Of a DNA stretch of 47,341 nt, positions 31,124-40,467 are shown in pieces. Below the pieces are notes generated by a model. It was not told the DNA's origin. It saw only the letters and a list, made by a program, of their open reading frames with translations, and did no database searches. Origin of the DNA: an uncultured Hyphomicrobiales bacterium (GTDB lineage: Bacteria > Pseudomonadota > Alphaproteobacteria > Rhizobiales > Beijerinckiaceae); the NCBI GenBank assembly GCA_903930675.1, contig CAIYZJ010000130.1:1-47341 (forward strand), in the 5' to 3' direction. The stretch's first letter is position 1. Every line of letters begins with the position of its first letter. The position numbers and the translations under genes are program-made.

Positions 31124-33468
31124 GCCCTTTTCTCCTCGGGATGGAGCATAATCTTCACCTCCGTTACCTTCGATACGGCCTCTTTCGAATAAAGCATCGG
31201 CACATAATCTCCGCATGCCCACATAGGCGCGAGATCACGGTAATGGGACGATCTCGGATCACCAGATTGCCCGGGCGCGTTGATCCACACACTCTCGTCC
31301 CAATTCCCGACATCCATTACCATGCGGACAGACGCACCCATGATCGTGCGGAAATCGCCGGTCCTGTATCCGGTATGCATCGGCGTCGAGGCGCTGCCGC
31401 CATGCGGAAACGGCCCGATATCCGGCGCAAACCGGCCTATCGCATCACCGCGGAACGAGAGCGCATGTTCAAAGAAAGCATGATGCAGGCGGCCCCATGC
31501 CCAGCCGGACGGATCCTCGGACATGCGGTTTGCGCAATCCGCCCATGCTTCTTTCAACGTCTGGCGGAGCAACGCGTCACGACCCGAAGCAGGATCATCG
31601 CCGAACCGGTCGTCAGGATATTCAAACGCGCGAAGAATACCCTCGACATCGCCCGGCACCAGAAAGGCGCGAAGATCCTCCTCGGGAACGAAGCGTGCGA
31701 AAAGCCCAGGCTTGAGATGCCTGCTCCACCAGACTTCGAACAGGGCGGCGGCGGCGCTGCCAACTTCGAGGCGGCAATCCCAGCAGCCAAGCAGATTCAA
31801 GGCGTCCTCGCTGCCTTGATCGGCGGCAACTGAGGCAAGCAATTGCTTCATGCGCAAGGCCGGTTGCGAGAGCACGTCGGCCTGCAGACGCTTTGCATCG
31901 TCGAGCGAATGACTTGCCGCTTGCGAGAGCACAGAATGAATCCGTACTGCGCGCGACTTCTCGATCCATTCATAACCGATGGCATGCGGATATCCATCGG
32001 GCAGATTATATGCATTAGCGGAGGCAACATAGCCCGAAGCCGGATTGACAACGCGCGGCATCAAACCGCCTTCGAGAAAGCCGCGCCATTCAAATCGTCC
32101 GTCGCCGGGCACAGGAAACAATCCGTCCCAGTTCGGCCGCACAGGCGCAGCACCAGACACGCACCATAGAATATCGCCGCCGGTATCCGCATAGACATGG
32201 TTTGCAGACGGAGAATGCCAATGCGCGACAGAGGCAAGAAATGAATCCTTGTCCCGCATACGCATCATGTGGAGGCTGCGCAGATACGGTGCCGTTCCCG
32301 GGGTACTCCATACGGTGCGCACGGCATAGGCGCGCCGATTGGCGGGATCTTCATGAATGACGGGTCCATGCCGCGTAAACTTCAGCTCCATGCGCCGCGG
32401 ATCCGCGCCTTTGGCTTCGAACGTCTCCCCGATGATCTCCATATCCTCCCAGCCGTCGCCATAGCGATACTGGTTCGGCTCGCCCTCTTTTGTCTCGTAA
32501 ACGTAAAGATCCTCCTGATCCGCATAGGACAATGTCATGCTGAAGGCCGAATGCCCGTTATGCCCCATCGTGATGCCCGGTGCCGAGGGCTCGCCCGTGC
32601 CGATCACATCGAGGCCCGGCGCACGCAGATGGACGAGATAACGCAGCGAGGGCACGGAATGGGTGCGGTGCGGGTCACTTGCCATGATCGGCCGCCCTGT
32701 CGCAGAGAGTGCGGCCGAAATCGCCCAATTGTTCGAGCCTTGAAACTCGGACGCCTCGACCACCGCGCCAAGATCCGTCACCTTGGTCCATCGCCAGATA
32801 TCATCCGCACCTGCGCAGAGCCGTTCCTCGCTGAACGCGACCCCCGTGGTGGCGAGCTTGTAGAGGGCCAAGGCTTCGAGTGGAACCGTCGCGGGATCGA
32901 GCCCACCCGCCAAAACAGGGCTGACATCCGGTTCAAGCACCTTGCGAAGCGTGTCGTTACGCGGATCAGTCGAGGACCAGAGCCGCGCGCGCAGCACTTC
33001 GGAGACGATATTGCGCGTCATCGCGTGGCTGCGAATGCACACCACATCCTCGGGTAACCATGGCGCAGGCTGTGTACCCATCTCTGCAAATTCGGGAGGA
33101 AGACGCTCGGGTTCCTGCTCGCAAAGCGCGATCCATGCGTTGACGCCGGCTGCAAAGGCGGAACAGATCTCTCGGGCGTCGTCACTGTATGCGAGCCATT
33201 CCTCGTCCATGGATCCGCGATAGAGAAACAATCGCGAGGCGAAATCCTGCGCCAGAAATCCGGGCCCGAAATCAGCCGCAAGTAGGCCCAGTCCGCGCTT
33301 CCGCCAGAGATCGAGTTGCCACAGCCTGTCTCGCGCAGCATTCACACCCTGGGCAAAGAAAAGATCGCTTTCGTTCCCGGCCTCGATATGGGGGACACCC
33401 CATTGATCTATCGAGATGGTGGCAGGGCCAGAGAGCCCGGCAAGCAAGATGGTCTGCTGTGGCAACAT
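31120..33468 (-). CDS. Penicillin-acylase-family amidase (N-terminal nucleophile hydrolase)
   Basis: A 782-residue Ntn hydrolase precursor. Ser245 in EFQGSNNWAIS is the expected autocatalytic cleavage point and nucleophile, and the catalytic Asn region GHNGHSAFSM follows at residues ~295-305. The alpha chain would be residues 1-244, with GVPHIEAGNESDLFFAQG typical of the family, and the beta chain the rest, with the terminal GQSGDPRSSHYRDL conserved. Unlike most penicillin/AHL acylases it has no signal peptide, so it should act in the cytoplasm. It may cleave the amide side chain of an imported N-acyl compound. It sits between the NodB-like hydrolase and HyuA, coupled to the latter. TTG at 33474 is an alternative start. 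Confidence 0.88.
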   Translation of the reverse strand: MLPQQTILLAGLSGPATISIDQWGVPHIEAGNESDLFFAQGVNAARDRLWQLDLWRKRGLGLLAADFGPGFLAQDFASRLFLYRGSMDEEWLAYSDDAREICSAFAAGVNAWIALCEQEPERLPPEFAEMGTQPAPWLPEDVVCIRSHAMTRNIVSEVLRARLWSSTDPRNDTLRKVLEPDVSPVLAGGLDPATVPLEALALYKLATTGVAFSEERLCAGADDIWRWTKVTDLGAVVEASEFQGSNNWAISAALSATGRPIMASDPHRTHSVPSLRYLVHLRAPGLDVIGTGEPSAPGITMGHNGHSAFSMTLSYADQEDLYVYETKEGEPNQYRYGDGWEDMEIIGETFEAKGADPRRMELKFTRHGPVIHEDPANRRAYAVRTVWSTPGTAPYLRSLHMMRMRDKDSFLASVAHWHSPSANHVYADTGGDILWCVSGAAPVRPNWDGLFPVPGDGRFEWRGFLEGGLMPRVVNPASGYVASANAYNLPDGYPHAIGYEWIEKSRAVRIHSVLSQAASHSLDDAKRLQADVLSQPALRMKQLLASVAADQGSEDALNLLGCWDCRLEVGSAAAALFEVWWSRHLKPGLFARFVPEEDLRAFLVPGDVEGILRAFEYPDDRFGDDPASGRDALLRQTLKEAWADCANRMSEDPSGWAWGRLHHAFFEHALSFRGDAIGRFAPDIGPFPHGGSASTPMHTGYRTGDFRTIMGASVRMVMDVGNWDESVWINAPGQSGDPRSSHYRDLAPMWACGDYVPMLYSKEAVSKVTEVKIMLHPEEKRA

Positions 33469-33523
33469 GTGCAAAATCCCGGCTAACGCGACCCGGACGA
33501 CAAGCGTCCGGACGCGCCGCTTT

Positions 33524-34348
33524 TCATTGTTCGTATTCGGCAGACCATGCGGTCGCGATTTCTTCGCCCGTCGCGAACCAGACGTCAGGGAAGGTCTTGA
33601 TGAAGGCGATCATTTCGCGCAGCAACGCGATGCGGCTGGGCCGGCCAATGACCTGGGGATGCATCACCAGATCGAACAGACCGCCCCAGCGATAGATCTC
33701 CCGGAATTCGTCCTGAAAAACCTTCAGAATATGCTCGTTGGTGAAGATGGGTCGGGGATTTTTGATAGAGAAAAGCGCAAAGGCCGCATCATCCAGACTC
33801 CAATGCCACGGCAGTTCGATCGGCCCTTTCGTCCCGTCCGGCAGCGTGTGCCGGTAAGGATTGATGTGATCCATCAGAGAGGAGTCATAGAGGAAATTAT
33901 GCTTCTGGAGCAGCTTGAAAAGCATTTCGTTCACTTCGCCAGCAGGCGACCGGTACCCCTTGGGTATCACGCCCACGGTGCGCTTGAGGGCCTCCAGCCC
34001 TTTTTCCATCTCCTCCACTGTGTCCTCCACCGAATCGCCGGCCCAGCGGTGCGAATAGCTGTGGTGGCCAACTTCATGGCCGCCTTTGAGGATCATTTCG
34101 ACACGGCTCGTATGGTTCTCCGCTGTCCAACCCGGCACGAAGAATGTACCCTTGATGTCTGCCTCCTCAAGCGTGTCGAGAATTTTGGGCACGCCGACAG
34201 TTGCGCCGTAACGGCCCTGGCTGAGCACACCAAGGCGACGCTCGTTTTCGGGATCGCGCGACGTCCAAAGTGTTTCGGCGTCGAAGTCAAAGGTCAGCAT
34301 TACGGCGACCCGCGCCCCATGCGGCCATTTCACGCTCATGTCGAACAT
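33524..34348 (-). CDS. NodB-homology hydrolase, cyclic-imide-hydrolase/allantoinase-like
   Basis: A 274-residue polysaccharide-deacetylase-fold protein with the metal site pattern TFDFDAE near residue 20, HHSYSH at residues ~95-100 and YRSPAGE. There is no signal peptide. This cytoplasmic branch contains cyclic imide hydrolases and PuuE-type allantoinases rather than wall-acting deacetylases. GGAGG lies 8 nt before the ATG. As the first gene of the run into the acylase, HyuA/B and M20 genes, it fits ring opening of an imide or hydantoin better than polysaccharide deacetylation. Confidence 0.82.
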   Translation of the reverse strand: MFDMSVKWPHGARVAVMLTFDFDAETLWTSRDPENERRLGVLSQGRYGATVGVPKILDTLEEADIKGTFFVPGWTAENHTSRVEMILKGGHEVGHHSYSHRWAGDSVEDTVEEMEKGLEALKRTVGVIPKGYRSPAGEVNEMLFKLLQKHNFLYDSSLMDHINPYRHTLPDGTKGPIELPWHWSLDDAAFALFSIKNPRPIFTNEHILKVFQDEFREIYRWGGLFDLVMHPQVIGRPSRIALLREMIAFIKTFPDVWFATGEEIATAWSAEYEQ

Positions 34349-34631
34349 CGCAAAAACCTCCGGTTCAGGGTTCAGAGAGCAGGCCCGTTTTATTCGAATA
34401 TCGGAGCTCTCACTAAGTGGATGACTGCTTCAGTGATAGTGATCGGGGGAATTCGATGATCTGGTTGATACAGGTTTCGTTAGATCACTTTCTGTAGAGA
34501 CCATCAGCATTCAAATTCCGACTTTGGTTCCGGCGGGAACGTCTGCTCATGGGTCACTCCGGTGTTGGACATTGTGCCAGTTGAAGCCAGACATTTCGCT
34601 CATCGCATCTATCCATAATTCCCGGGCCCGC
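34349..34631. promoter_or_regulatory. Promoter region of the hydrolase operon
   Basis: About 280 bases upstream of the NodB-like gene and downstream of the IclR gene. It should contain the promoter of the acylase/HyuAB operon. I see no perfect IclR-type palindrome. Part of it is an insertion-sequence remnant (next entry). Confidence 0.5.
34521..34550 (-). mobile_element. Remnant of IS3-family transposase orfA start
   Basis: On the minus strand an ATG preceded by CCGGAGTGACCC opens ten codons reading MSRRSRRNQS, which matches the start of IS3-family orfA proteins (typically MSRRSRRNHSP and onward). The match ends abruptly after that, so only the 5' tip remains, about 120 bases from the IclR gene. 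It marks an old insertion or rearrangement at this junction. Confidence 0.45.
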
Positions 34632-35411
34632 TCAGGACAGTGCCCGCGCCGCCTCGATGACAAGGGGCGCGAAGTTTCGTCGGAATTCCTCGACGGGCCA
34701 CTCGCTCAACGAGCCGGCGACATGGACCGCTCCCATGGGGCGGCCGGTCCGATCGCAAATCGCCGCAGCAACAACAACCTCTCCTATCAGGGCTTCCTCA
34801 GCGGCAAGCGCATAGCCCAATTCCCGCGCCTCCCGGATCTTGCTGCGGATCAGTTCAGGATCGGTCGTTGTCTTGGGCGTGATGGCGCACAGTTCCGATC
34901 CGGCAAGCACGTCTTCTATTTCCGAATCCGGCAATGCGGCGAGGCAGGCGCGTCCGCCCGACGAACAGAATGTGGGCACGGAACGGCCGATCAGGGTTGC
35001 ATAGAATGTCTCGCGCTTGCTCTGCTGGCGTGACGCATAGACAATGCGCGTATGATCGAAGAGGCTCAGGTCAACGCGTTCGTTGGTCACGCGCCGCAGT
35101 TCGATGAGAACGGGCACCGCCCTCTCGACCAGTCTGTTCAGGCGCAGATAGTCAAAGCTCCTGTCAAGCATGCGCAGCCCCGGCTTGAGACCCCCTTCCT
35201 GCGATTGCTCCAGATAGCCCCTTTTCACAAGCGTGTGCGCGATGCGTTGCACGCCGCTCTTGGTCACGCCCGCCGCCTTTGCGATTTCCCCAAGCGACAT
35301 AGGCTTCGACGCGACTGTAAATATTTCCAGGACGTCCAGCGCGCGCATAAGGGACTGGATAACGAGCCGGTCGTTTCGGTCTTCCATACTATGTCCCGTC
35401 GTCAAGCCCAT
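34632..35411 (-). CDS. IclR-family transcriptional regulator
   Basis: A 259-residue regulator. The N-terminal winged helix is RALDVLEIFTVASKPMSLGE continuing to AKAAGVTKSGVQRIAHTLVK, and the C-terminal effector domain contains the IclR signature around TFCSSGGRACLAALP and ELGYALAAEE. It is the last gene of the importer run, 10 nt after an M20 peptidase, and lies just before the hydrolase operon. It therefore probably controls both halves of the cluster in response to the substrate. An inner ATG at 35387 is an alternative start. Confidence 0.88.
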   Translation of the reverse strand: MGLTTGHSMEDRNDRLVIQSLMRALDVLEIFTVASKPMSLGEIAKAAGVTKSGVQRIAHTLVKRGYLEQSQEGGLKPGLRMLDRSFDYLRLNRLVERAVPVLIELRRVTNERVDLSLFDHTRIVYASRQQSKRETFYATLIGRSVPTFCSSGGRACLAALPDSEIEDVLAGSELCAITPKTTTDPELIRSKIREARELGYALAAEEALIGEVVVAAAICDRTGRPMGAVHVAGSLSEWPVEEFRRNFAPLVIEAARALS

Positions 35412-35421
35412 GATTTCAACC

Positions 35422-36564
35422 TCAAGTCAGACATGCAAGCAGTCCGGCAATGAGACGGCCCCTCTCTGCCAGGCTGGAAATGACGATGTGTTCATCGAGA
35501 GTATGGGGCCCCTCCCCGCGCGGTCCCAATCCATCGAGTGTCGGTACACCAAGGGCACCGGTGAAATTTCCGTCCGACCCGCCTGCCGAATATTGATTGG
35601 GGATTTCGAAACCCAGATCCTGCGCGATCAGTCTGGCCGTTTCATAAAGCGCGAGATCTTTCTCGGTCGTTGTCCAGAGCGGTCGGCAGACACCGTGTTC
35701 GAGAGCGAGCGTCGCCACCGGCCGTCGCGGGGTGAGCGCGGCCAGCCGCTGCCGTCCGTCAGCCAGCAGGGCTTCGGTCTTTGACATATTGAGGATTTCG
35801 ATGGAAGCCGTGGTTGCGACGCAATTGACCCATTGGCCTCCGCTCAGAACGCCTACGCTGAACGTGCAGTCATCGTTCGTCATCCCCTCCACAACCCCGA
35901 CTTGATGCGCGATCTCGCTGATCGCGGAGACGCCCTCGCCCAGCCTGAGACCGGCATGGCTTGGCCGCCCGGTCGCCGTAAGGCGATAGCGCGCAATGGC
36001 ATAGCGACCCGTCACCACGCCACCATCTCGGCGCGCCGGTTCCGGCACAAGAACATATCTGTTTCGCTGCGCTTCGCTTTCGATCAGCATCCGTGTTGAC
36101 GGACTGCCGATCTCCTCGTCGCTTGTCAGCAGGAATGTGACCGGAAGTGCCGTGTTCATAGCAAGTTCCCGAAGCGCCCTCATTGCAGACAAGGCCATGA
36201 AGGATCCGCCCTTCATGTCCAGAAGACCCGGCCCGTAGCATTTGTCTCCCTCGACGCGCCAGGGAAGTTTCGACAGGGTTCCGACAGGATGTACCGTGTC
36301 GAGATGGCAGAGAACAAGAATACCGGGCGATCCCGCAGCTGGATGGGGAAAGCGCGCACGCACGCAATCCCCGAAGCCGAGACTGCCCGGAATGCGCTCG
36401 ACCGAAGCGCCCTCCATAGCAAGCGCCCGCATCGCTATATCCATCATGCGGTTCACGGCCGGCATATCGTAGGTCGGGCTTTCGCATTCGATCCATTCGC
36501 GCAAGGACCGAAGCATTTCATCGGTATCAAATGGGAGCGCCTGAAGGTCTATCGAAGGTCTCAT
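35422..36564 (-). CDS. M20-family metallopeptidase (carboxypeptidase G2-like)
   Basis: A 380-residue di-zinc peptidase with CHLDTVHPVG, DMKGGS, SDEEIGS, VPEPAR and a C-terminal GEGPHTLDEH, plus the inserted dimer domain (TGRPSHAG). No signal peptide. It is related to, but clearly diverged from, the M20 enzyme at 26204, so the cluster carries two with presumably different substrates. The ATG at 36564 overlaps the stop of the importer ATPase (TGATG) and has AAGAGG upstream, so uptake and hydrolysis are translated together. N-acyl or peptide cleavage releasing an amino acid is likely. Confidence 0.87.
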   Translation of the reverse strand: MRPSIDLQALPFDTDEMLRSLREWIECESPTYDMPAVNRMMDIAMRALAMEGASVERIPGSLGFGDCVRARFPHPAAGSPGILVLCHLDTVHPVGTLSKLPWRVEGDKCYGPGLLDMKGGSFMALSAMRALRELAMNTALPVTFLLTSDEEIGSPSTRMLIESEAQRNRYVLVPEPARRDGGVVTGRYAIARYRLTATGRPSHAGLRLGEGVSAISEIAHQVGVVEGMTNDDCTFSVGVLSGGQWVNCVATTASIEILNMSKTEALLADGRQRLAALTPRRPVATLALEHGVCRPLWTTTEKDLALYETARLIAQDLGFEIPNQYSAGGSDGNFTGALGVPTLDGLGPRGEGPHTLDEHIVISSLAERGRLIAGLLACLT

Positions 36565-37310
36565 CACGCCTCTTCCCCATTTTCTGTCATTGGCGTTCCG
36601 AGATAAGCCTCGATGACGCGCGGATTACGGATCACCTCCTGGGGAGGACCGGCAGCGATCTTGACGCCTGCTTCGAGAACATAGATCCAGTCGCAGACTT
36701 GGACGACCGCGCGCATGTCATGCTCGACAAGCCAGACCACAATGCCGCGCCGGCTGATCGAGCGAAGGCACTCCATCATGTCGCTTGTCTCGGTAGGATT
36801 GAGGCCGGCGCAGGGTTCGTCCGCCAGCAGGACCTTCGGCCGGGTTGCGAGCGCGCGCGCTATTTCCAATTTGCGGAGATTGCCGACGGGAAGCCCGCCC
36901 GACATGCGTTCGGCAATGCCGGTAAGACCGGTCAGCGCAAGTGCCTCCTCGGTAACGGCGTCGACGTCGCGGGGTCCAGACACGCCATACAGCGCGCCGA
37001 TCCGCACATTCTCGCGCACTGTAATTGCAGGAAACGGTTTTGAGATCTGGAATGCGCGCGCAATTCCCATCTGGTTGAGCCGATAGGTGGGCACCCCGTC
37101 GATCCGTTTTCCCTCGAACCGAATTTCTCCGGACGACAACGGATAATAACCTGTCACAAGATTGAACAAGGTCGATTTTCCAGCGCCATTGGGACCGATA
37201 AGTCCATAGATGCGGCCCTGATGCAGTTCGAAATCAACCGTGTCGATGGCGGTCAATCCCCGGAAATTTTTGGTGATGCCTCTACCGGCAAGAATTGGCG
37301 TCGCGCTCAT
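36564..37310 (-). CDS. Branched-chain-amino-acid-type ABC transporter ATPase (LivG-like)
   Basis: A 248-residue ATPase with Walker A GPNGAGKST (residues 39-47), Q-loop AFQISKPFP and Walker B VLLADEPCAGLNP. The signature region reads LPVGNLRKLEIARAL, which is the LivG style rather than LSGGQ. The H-loop is LVEHDM. It energises one face of the permease pair encoded upstream; a LivF-like partner is at 40468. It overlaps the LivM-like gene by 4 nt. Confidence 0.92.
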   Translation of the reverse strand: MSATPILAGRGITKNFRGLTAIDTVDFELHQGRIYGLIGPNGAGKSTLFNLVTGYYPLSSGEIRFEGKRIDGVPTYRLNQMGIARAFQISKPFPAITVRENVRIGALYGVSGPRDVDAVTEEALALTGLTGIAERMSGGLPVGNLRKLEIARALATRPKVLLADEPCAGLNPTETSDMMECLRSISRRGIVVWLVEHDMRAVVQVCDWIYVLEAGVKIAAGPPQEVIRNPRVIEAYLGTPMTENGEEA

Positions 37311-38275
37311 CGGGCCTTTCCTCCGGCACGCATGCTGAAGCGGCGCCTAAAAGCTTCTCCCCCGACAAGCCCCATGACACCGTTGGGCAGGGTCAGCACG
37401 ATGAGGATCACCACAAGGCCGGTCGCCAGCAGATGAAGTTCGAGAAGCTGGCCGAGAATGATCTGGGTCAGCAGGAGCATCAACGCGGCGCCGACAACCG
37501 GTCCTGCCAGCGTTCCGATACCACCGATCAAACAATAGATGATCATATTGAGGCTGAAGTCGATGCGGAAGACGGACGATGCCGTGAAATATCCGAGGCT
37601 ATAGGCATAGGTTGCCCCGAGCATTCCCACCAGAACGGCGCTGATCGTAAATCCGAAAGCCTTGATCTGTTCCGTTGGAACACCGAGCATTTTCGCGGTG
37701 TCCTCATCCTCGCGGATTGCCAGCAGGCCGTATCCGAATCGGCTGCGCATCACGACCAGACTGACCATCCAGGTAAAGAGAAAAAGGCCCGCGAATACGT
37801 AATAAAAGAAGCGCTCCGGCTCGACGCCATCAGGCAGCGCCGTCTCGAGGAAAAGGCCGACATCGCCCTGGAACCAGCCGACATTGTTGGCCAGTTCGGC
37901 GGCAACCTGACCGATGCCTAGCATGGCGATGGCAAAATAGATTCCGCGAAGGCGCAGGATAGGATAGGCGATGATGGCCGCGACAATGCCGCAGAACAGC
38001 GCACCGAATACTATGCCGGCAATCATTTGAAGCGGGCCGGCAGGCAAGCCAAGTTTAGCAACGAAATGCGCCGCCGCGAATGCGCCCATGCCTATGAATA
38101 CCGTATGGCCGAAACTCCAGTAGCCAGCAAGACCGCCCATGACGTTCCATGCCAGTGCCAAGGCAGCGGTGAAAAAGAACAATTGCACAACGCGGATATG
38201 AAATGGCGCCAAGAATTGAGGCAGCAGCACGATCACGATAAGCGTGCCTAAAAGGAGAAAGATTCGCATTGTCAC
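37307..38275 (-). CDS. Branched-chain-amino-acid-type ABC permease (LivM-like)
   Basis: A 322-residue inner-membrane permease of about nine or ten segments. Family landmarks are GYWSFGHTVFIGMGAFAAA, LRGIYFAIAMLG and the coupling loop AIREDEDTAKMLGVPTEQIK. The GTG at 38275 overlaps the preceding stop (GTGA) and has GGAG at 7-nt spacing; an ATG two codons later is the alternative. It forms a heterodimer with the LivH-like protein. Confidence 0.92.
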   Translation of the reverse strand: MTMRIFLLLGTLIVIVLLPQFLAPFHIRVVQLFFFTAALALAWNVMGGLAGYWSFGHTVFIGMGAFAAAHFVAKLGLPAGPLQMIAGIVFGALFCGIVAAIIAYPILRLRGIYFAIAMLGIGQVAAELANNVGWFQGDVGLFLETALPDGVEPERFFYYVFAGLFLFTWMVSLVVMRSRFGYGLLAIREDEDTAKMLGVPTEQIKAFGFTISAVLVGMLGATYAYSLGYFTASSVFRIDFSLNMIIYCLIGGIGTLAGPVVGAALMLLLTQIILGQLLELHLLATGLVVILIVLTLPNGVMGLVGGEAFRRRFSMRAGGKAR

Positions 38276-39147
38276 CGACTTTCTCCGAATGCACTGCCGA
38301 GCAGACCTTGCGGTCTGATGAGCAACATGATCACGAGCACCAAAAACATCACGGCATTGGTGTAGGACGGCCCGATAAATTGTGCTGTGAAGCTGGATAT
38401 GAGTCCCAACAGGATACCGCCAAGCAAGGCTCCGGAGGGGCTGCCAACACCGCCGAGGACCACCACGATAAATGCATTCAATGTCCAGAAATCCTCCGAA
38501 GACGGCGAGAAGGGCTGGACAATGCCTAGCACCGCGCCGGACGCCGCTGCAAAGGCAGCACCGAGACCGAAAGTCTGGCCGAGGACATGGGGTACATTGA
38601 CGCCGGAAAGATTGGCCGCAAGCGGTTGTTGCGCGGTGGCGCGGATACGGCGGCCGAATGCCGTCTTCGACAGAACCAGTGCCATCAGCAGAAGAAAGAC
38701 AATGCTAACCAGCACGGCAATCAGACGAACGATATCGATGCGGAGAGAGCCGAACGTCAGGCTCGAAAAACTGTAGGATGGCGTGATCGTGCGCACGTCG
38801 GGGCTGAAGACAAGTTGCAGCAGGTTGCGCATGATGAGTGCGACGCCAAACGTCACCAGCAGCGAGGCGACAAGCGAGGCACGCGAGATGGCAACCTGGA
38901 TCAGGCCGCGCTGGTAGGCGTAGCCGATGAAGAAGAATGCGATCGCAACAGGAACTGTTGCGAGGAATGGGTCAATCCCGAAAACATGGAAGAGAACCAT
39001 CGCGGCATAGGCACCGCAGATAACGAAGATGCCATGGGTCAGATTCACGATGCCAAGTGCACCGAAGATCAGCGAAAAGCCGACTGCGGCAAGGGAATAG
39101 ACCCCGCCCAGCACAAGACCGTTCAACGCTGTTTGAATTATAAGCAT
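38272..39147 (-). CDS. Branched-chain-amino-acid-type ABC permease (LivH-like)
   Basis: A 291-residue permease beginning MLIIQTALNGLVLGGVYSLA, the typical LivH N-terminus. It has ALGIVNLTHGIFVICGAYAA and the coupling loop FGRRIRATAQQPLAANLSGV. The frame is open 11 codons further, but those overlap the strong hairpin upstream and are not family-like. It partners with LivM-like 37307. Confidence 0.9.
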   Translation of the reverse strand: MLIIQTALNGLVLGGVYSLAAVGFSLIFGALGIVNLTHGIFVICGAYAAMVLFHVFGIDPFLATVPVAIAFFFIGYAYQRGLIQVAISRASLVASLLVTFGVALIMRNLLQLVFSPDVRTITPSYSFSSLTFGSLRIDIVRLIAVLVSIVFLLLMALVLSKTAFGRRIRATAQQPLAANLSGVNVPHVLGQTFGLGAAFAAASGAVLGIVQPFSPSSEDFWTLNAFIVVVLGGVGSPSGALLGGILLGLISSFTAQFIGPSYTNAVMFLVLVIMLLIRPQGLLGSAFGESR

Positions 39148-39167
39148 GGCTTGCCGATCAGGAAAAT

Positions 39168-39193
39168 GCGGATCGCGCATGAACGCGATCCGC
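39168..39193 (-). terminator. Intercistronic hairpin between binding-protein and LivH-like genes
   Basis: A perfect 10-bp stem GCGGATCGCG / CGCGATCCGC with a 6-base loop, followed on the minus strand by ATTTTCC. It lies in the 69-nt gap after the binding-protein gene, mirroring the hairpin at 6546, and may stabilise the upstream message or partly terminate transcription. Confidence 0.6.
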
Positions 39194-39216
39194 CATCTTT
39201 CGGGATTTGGTGAAGA

Positions 39217-40449
39217 TCAGGTACGATCCTGCCAGGGCAGCGCAGGATAAAGAGTGGGAGCCGTCGCAGCCTCTGTCGGATAAACTACTGCCAAATCGCC
39301 CTTTTGGCGCTGCACCACCATGGGACCGAGCAGAACGGGGTCGCCGTCGCCTTGCGATGTGAACTTGATGCGACCGTAGAACGTCTCCAGATCGAGGCCA
39401 GCAAGCGCATCGCGGATGGCATTGCGGTCGGTCACGTTGCCGACCTTTTTCATCGCCTCGACATAAGCCACGATGCATCCGGCGCCACTCGCCATGTGAT
39501 AGGTGAGAGGACGGTTGAAATTCGCACGGTAATATTCGGCGAAATCCTTCGCAGAGCCGAATATGGACCCCTTGTACTTGGCATTTTCGTCCCAGTACGA
39601 TGCTCCCACGACGCCGTTGGCGTATTTTCCAAGCGCCTCAACATAGGCAGCCGTCTGAGGGCCGAGCGTCTGATACAGCATCTTCACGTTGGTATTGGTG
39701 GCAACCATCTGGCGCGCGATGAGGATCGACGTAGCATCATGCGTCGAGCAGACGAGAATGTCGGGATTTGCCGCACGCACTGTGCCAAGGGCATCGGTGA
39801 CGTCCGAAACCTGCGCCGGAAGAGCTATGGAATTGAGCACCTTATAGCCTGCGGCTTCAAGCTCTTTGCTGGCCCCTTCCGCTGACACTTTCGAGAAAGC
39901 GTCATTCGTGTAGATAAACATGACTGTCTGGGGCTGCGGATTCAGTGTCTTGAACATGGCAGCCGTCGAAGCAAACTGGCGCGAGGCGCGTGGAAAGAGG
40001 CCGAACACCCGTCGCCGGCCCTGCGTAAAGATCAGATCGGAACCACCGCCTGCCTGCACCATAATACGCCCTGCTGCTTCCGTGATCGCGCAGGTCGGCA
40101 GAACGATGTTGCTGCCAAAAGAACCGAGGAAGAAGTTCACCCCTTCATCGACCTGTTTCTGGATTAGCGAAGTCGCGCGTGCGGGATCACTGGCGTCATC
40201 AAACAGGTTCAATGTGACGCGATGCTTCTTGCCGCCGATGTCAACACCGCCCATCTTCTCGTTGATGAACTTCACGGCACAATCATAGCCGAACTTCACG
40301 TTCAGTCCGGTTTCTGAGGCGGCGCCCGTCATAGGAACCGAGCCGGCGAACTGGATCGTCGCGTCTTGTGCGTTTGCTTGGCTGCTAAAAACAGCCGGCG
40401 CGAGCACAACACTCGATCCCGTAGCTTTCAAAAATGAGCGTCTATCCAT
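39217..40449 (-). CDS. Branched-chain-amino-acid-type ABC substrate-binding protein (LivK-like)
   Basis: A 410-residue type I periplasmic binding protein. The N-terminus MDRRSFLKATGSSVVLAPAV is a twin-arginine signal, with cleavage probably after ANA at about residue 27. Core motifs are FAGSVPMTGAASETGLNVKF, FFLGSFGSNIVLPTCAITEA and VFGLFPRASRQFAST. GAGGAGG precedes the start. These proteins bind amino acids but also amides, urea and aromatic acids; next to so many amidases, the ligand is probably an acylated or cyclic amino acid derivative. Confidence 0.9.
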   Translation of the reverse strand: MDRRSFLKATGSSVVLAPAVFSSQANAQDATIQFAGSVPMTGAASETGLNVKFGYDCAVKFINEKMGGVDIGGKKHRVTLNLFDDASDPARATSLIQKQVDEGVNFFLGSFGSNIVLPTCAITEAAGRIMVQAGGGSDLIFTQGRRRVFGLFPRASRQFASTAAMFKTLNPQPQTVMFIYTNDAFSKVSAEGASKELEAAGYKVLNSIALPAQVSDVTDALGTVRAANPDILVCSTHDATSILIARQMVATNTNVKMLYQTLGPQTAAYVEALGKYANGVVGASYWDENAKYKGSIFGSAKDFAEYYRANFNRPLTYHMASGAGCIVAYVEAMKKVGNVTDRNAIRDALAGLDLETFYGRIKFTSQGDGDPVLLGPMVVQRQKGDLAVVYPTEAATAPTLYPALPWQDRT

Positions 40450-40467
40450 CTTGCTTCCTCCTCGCGG

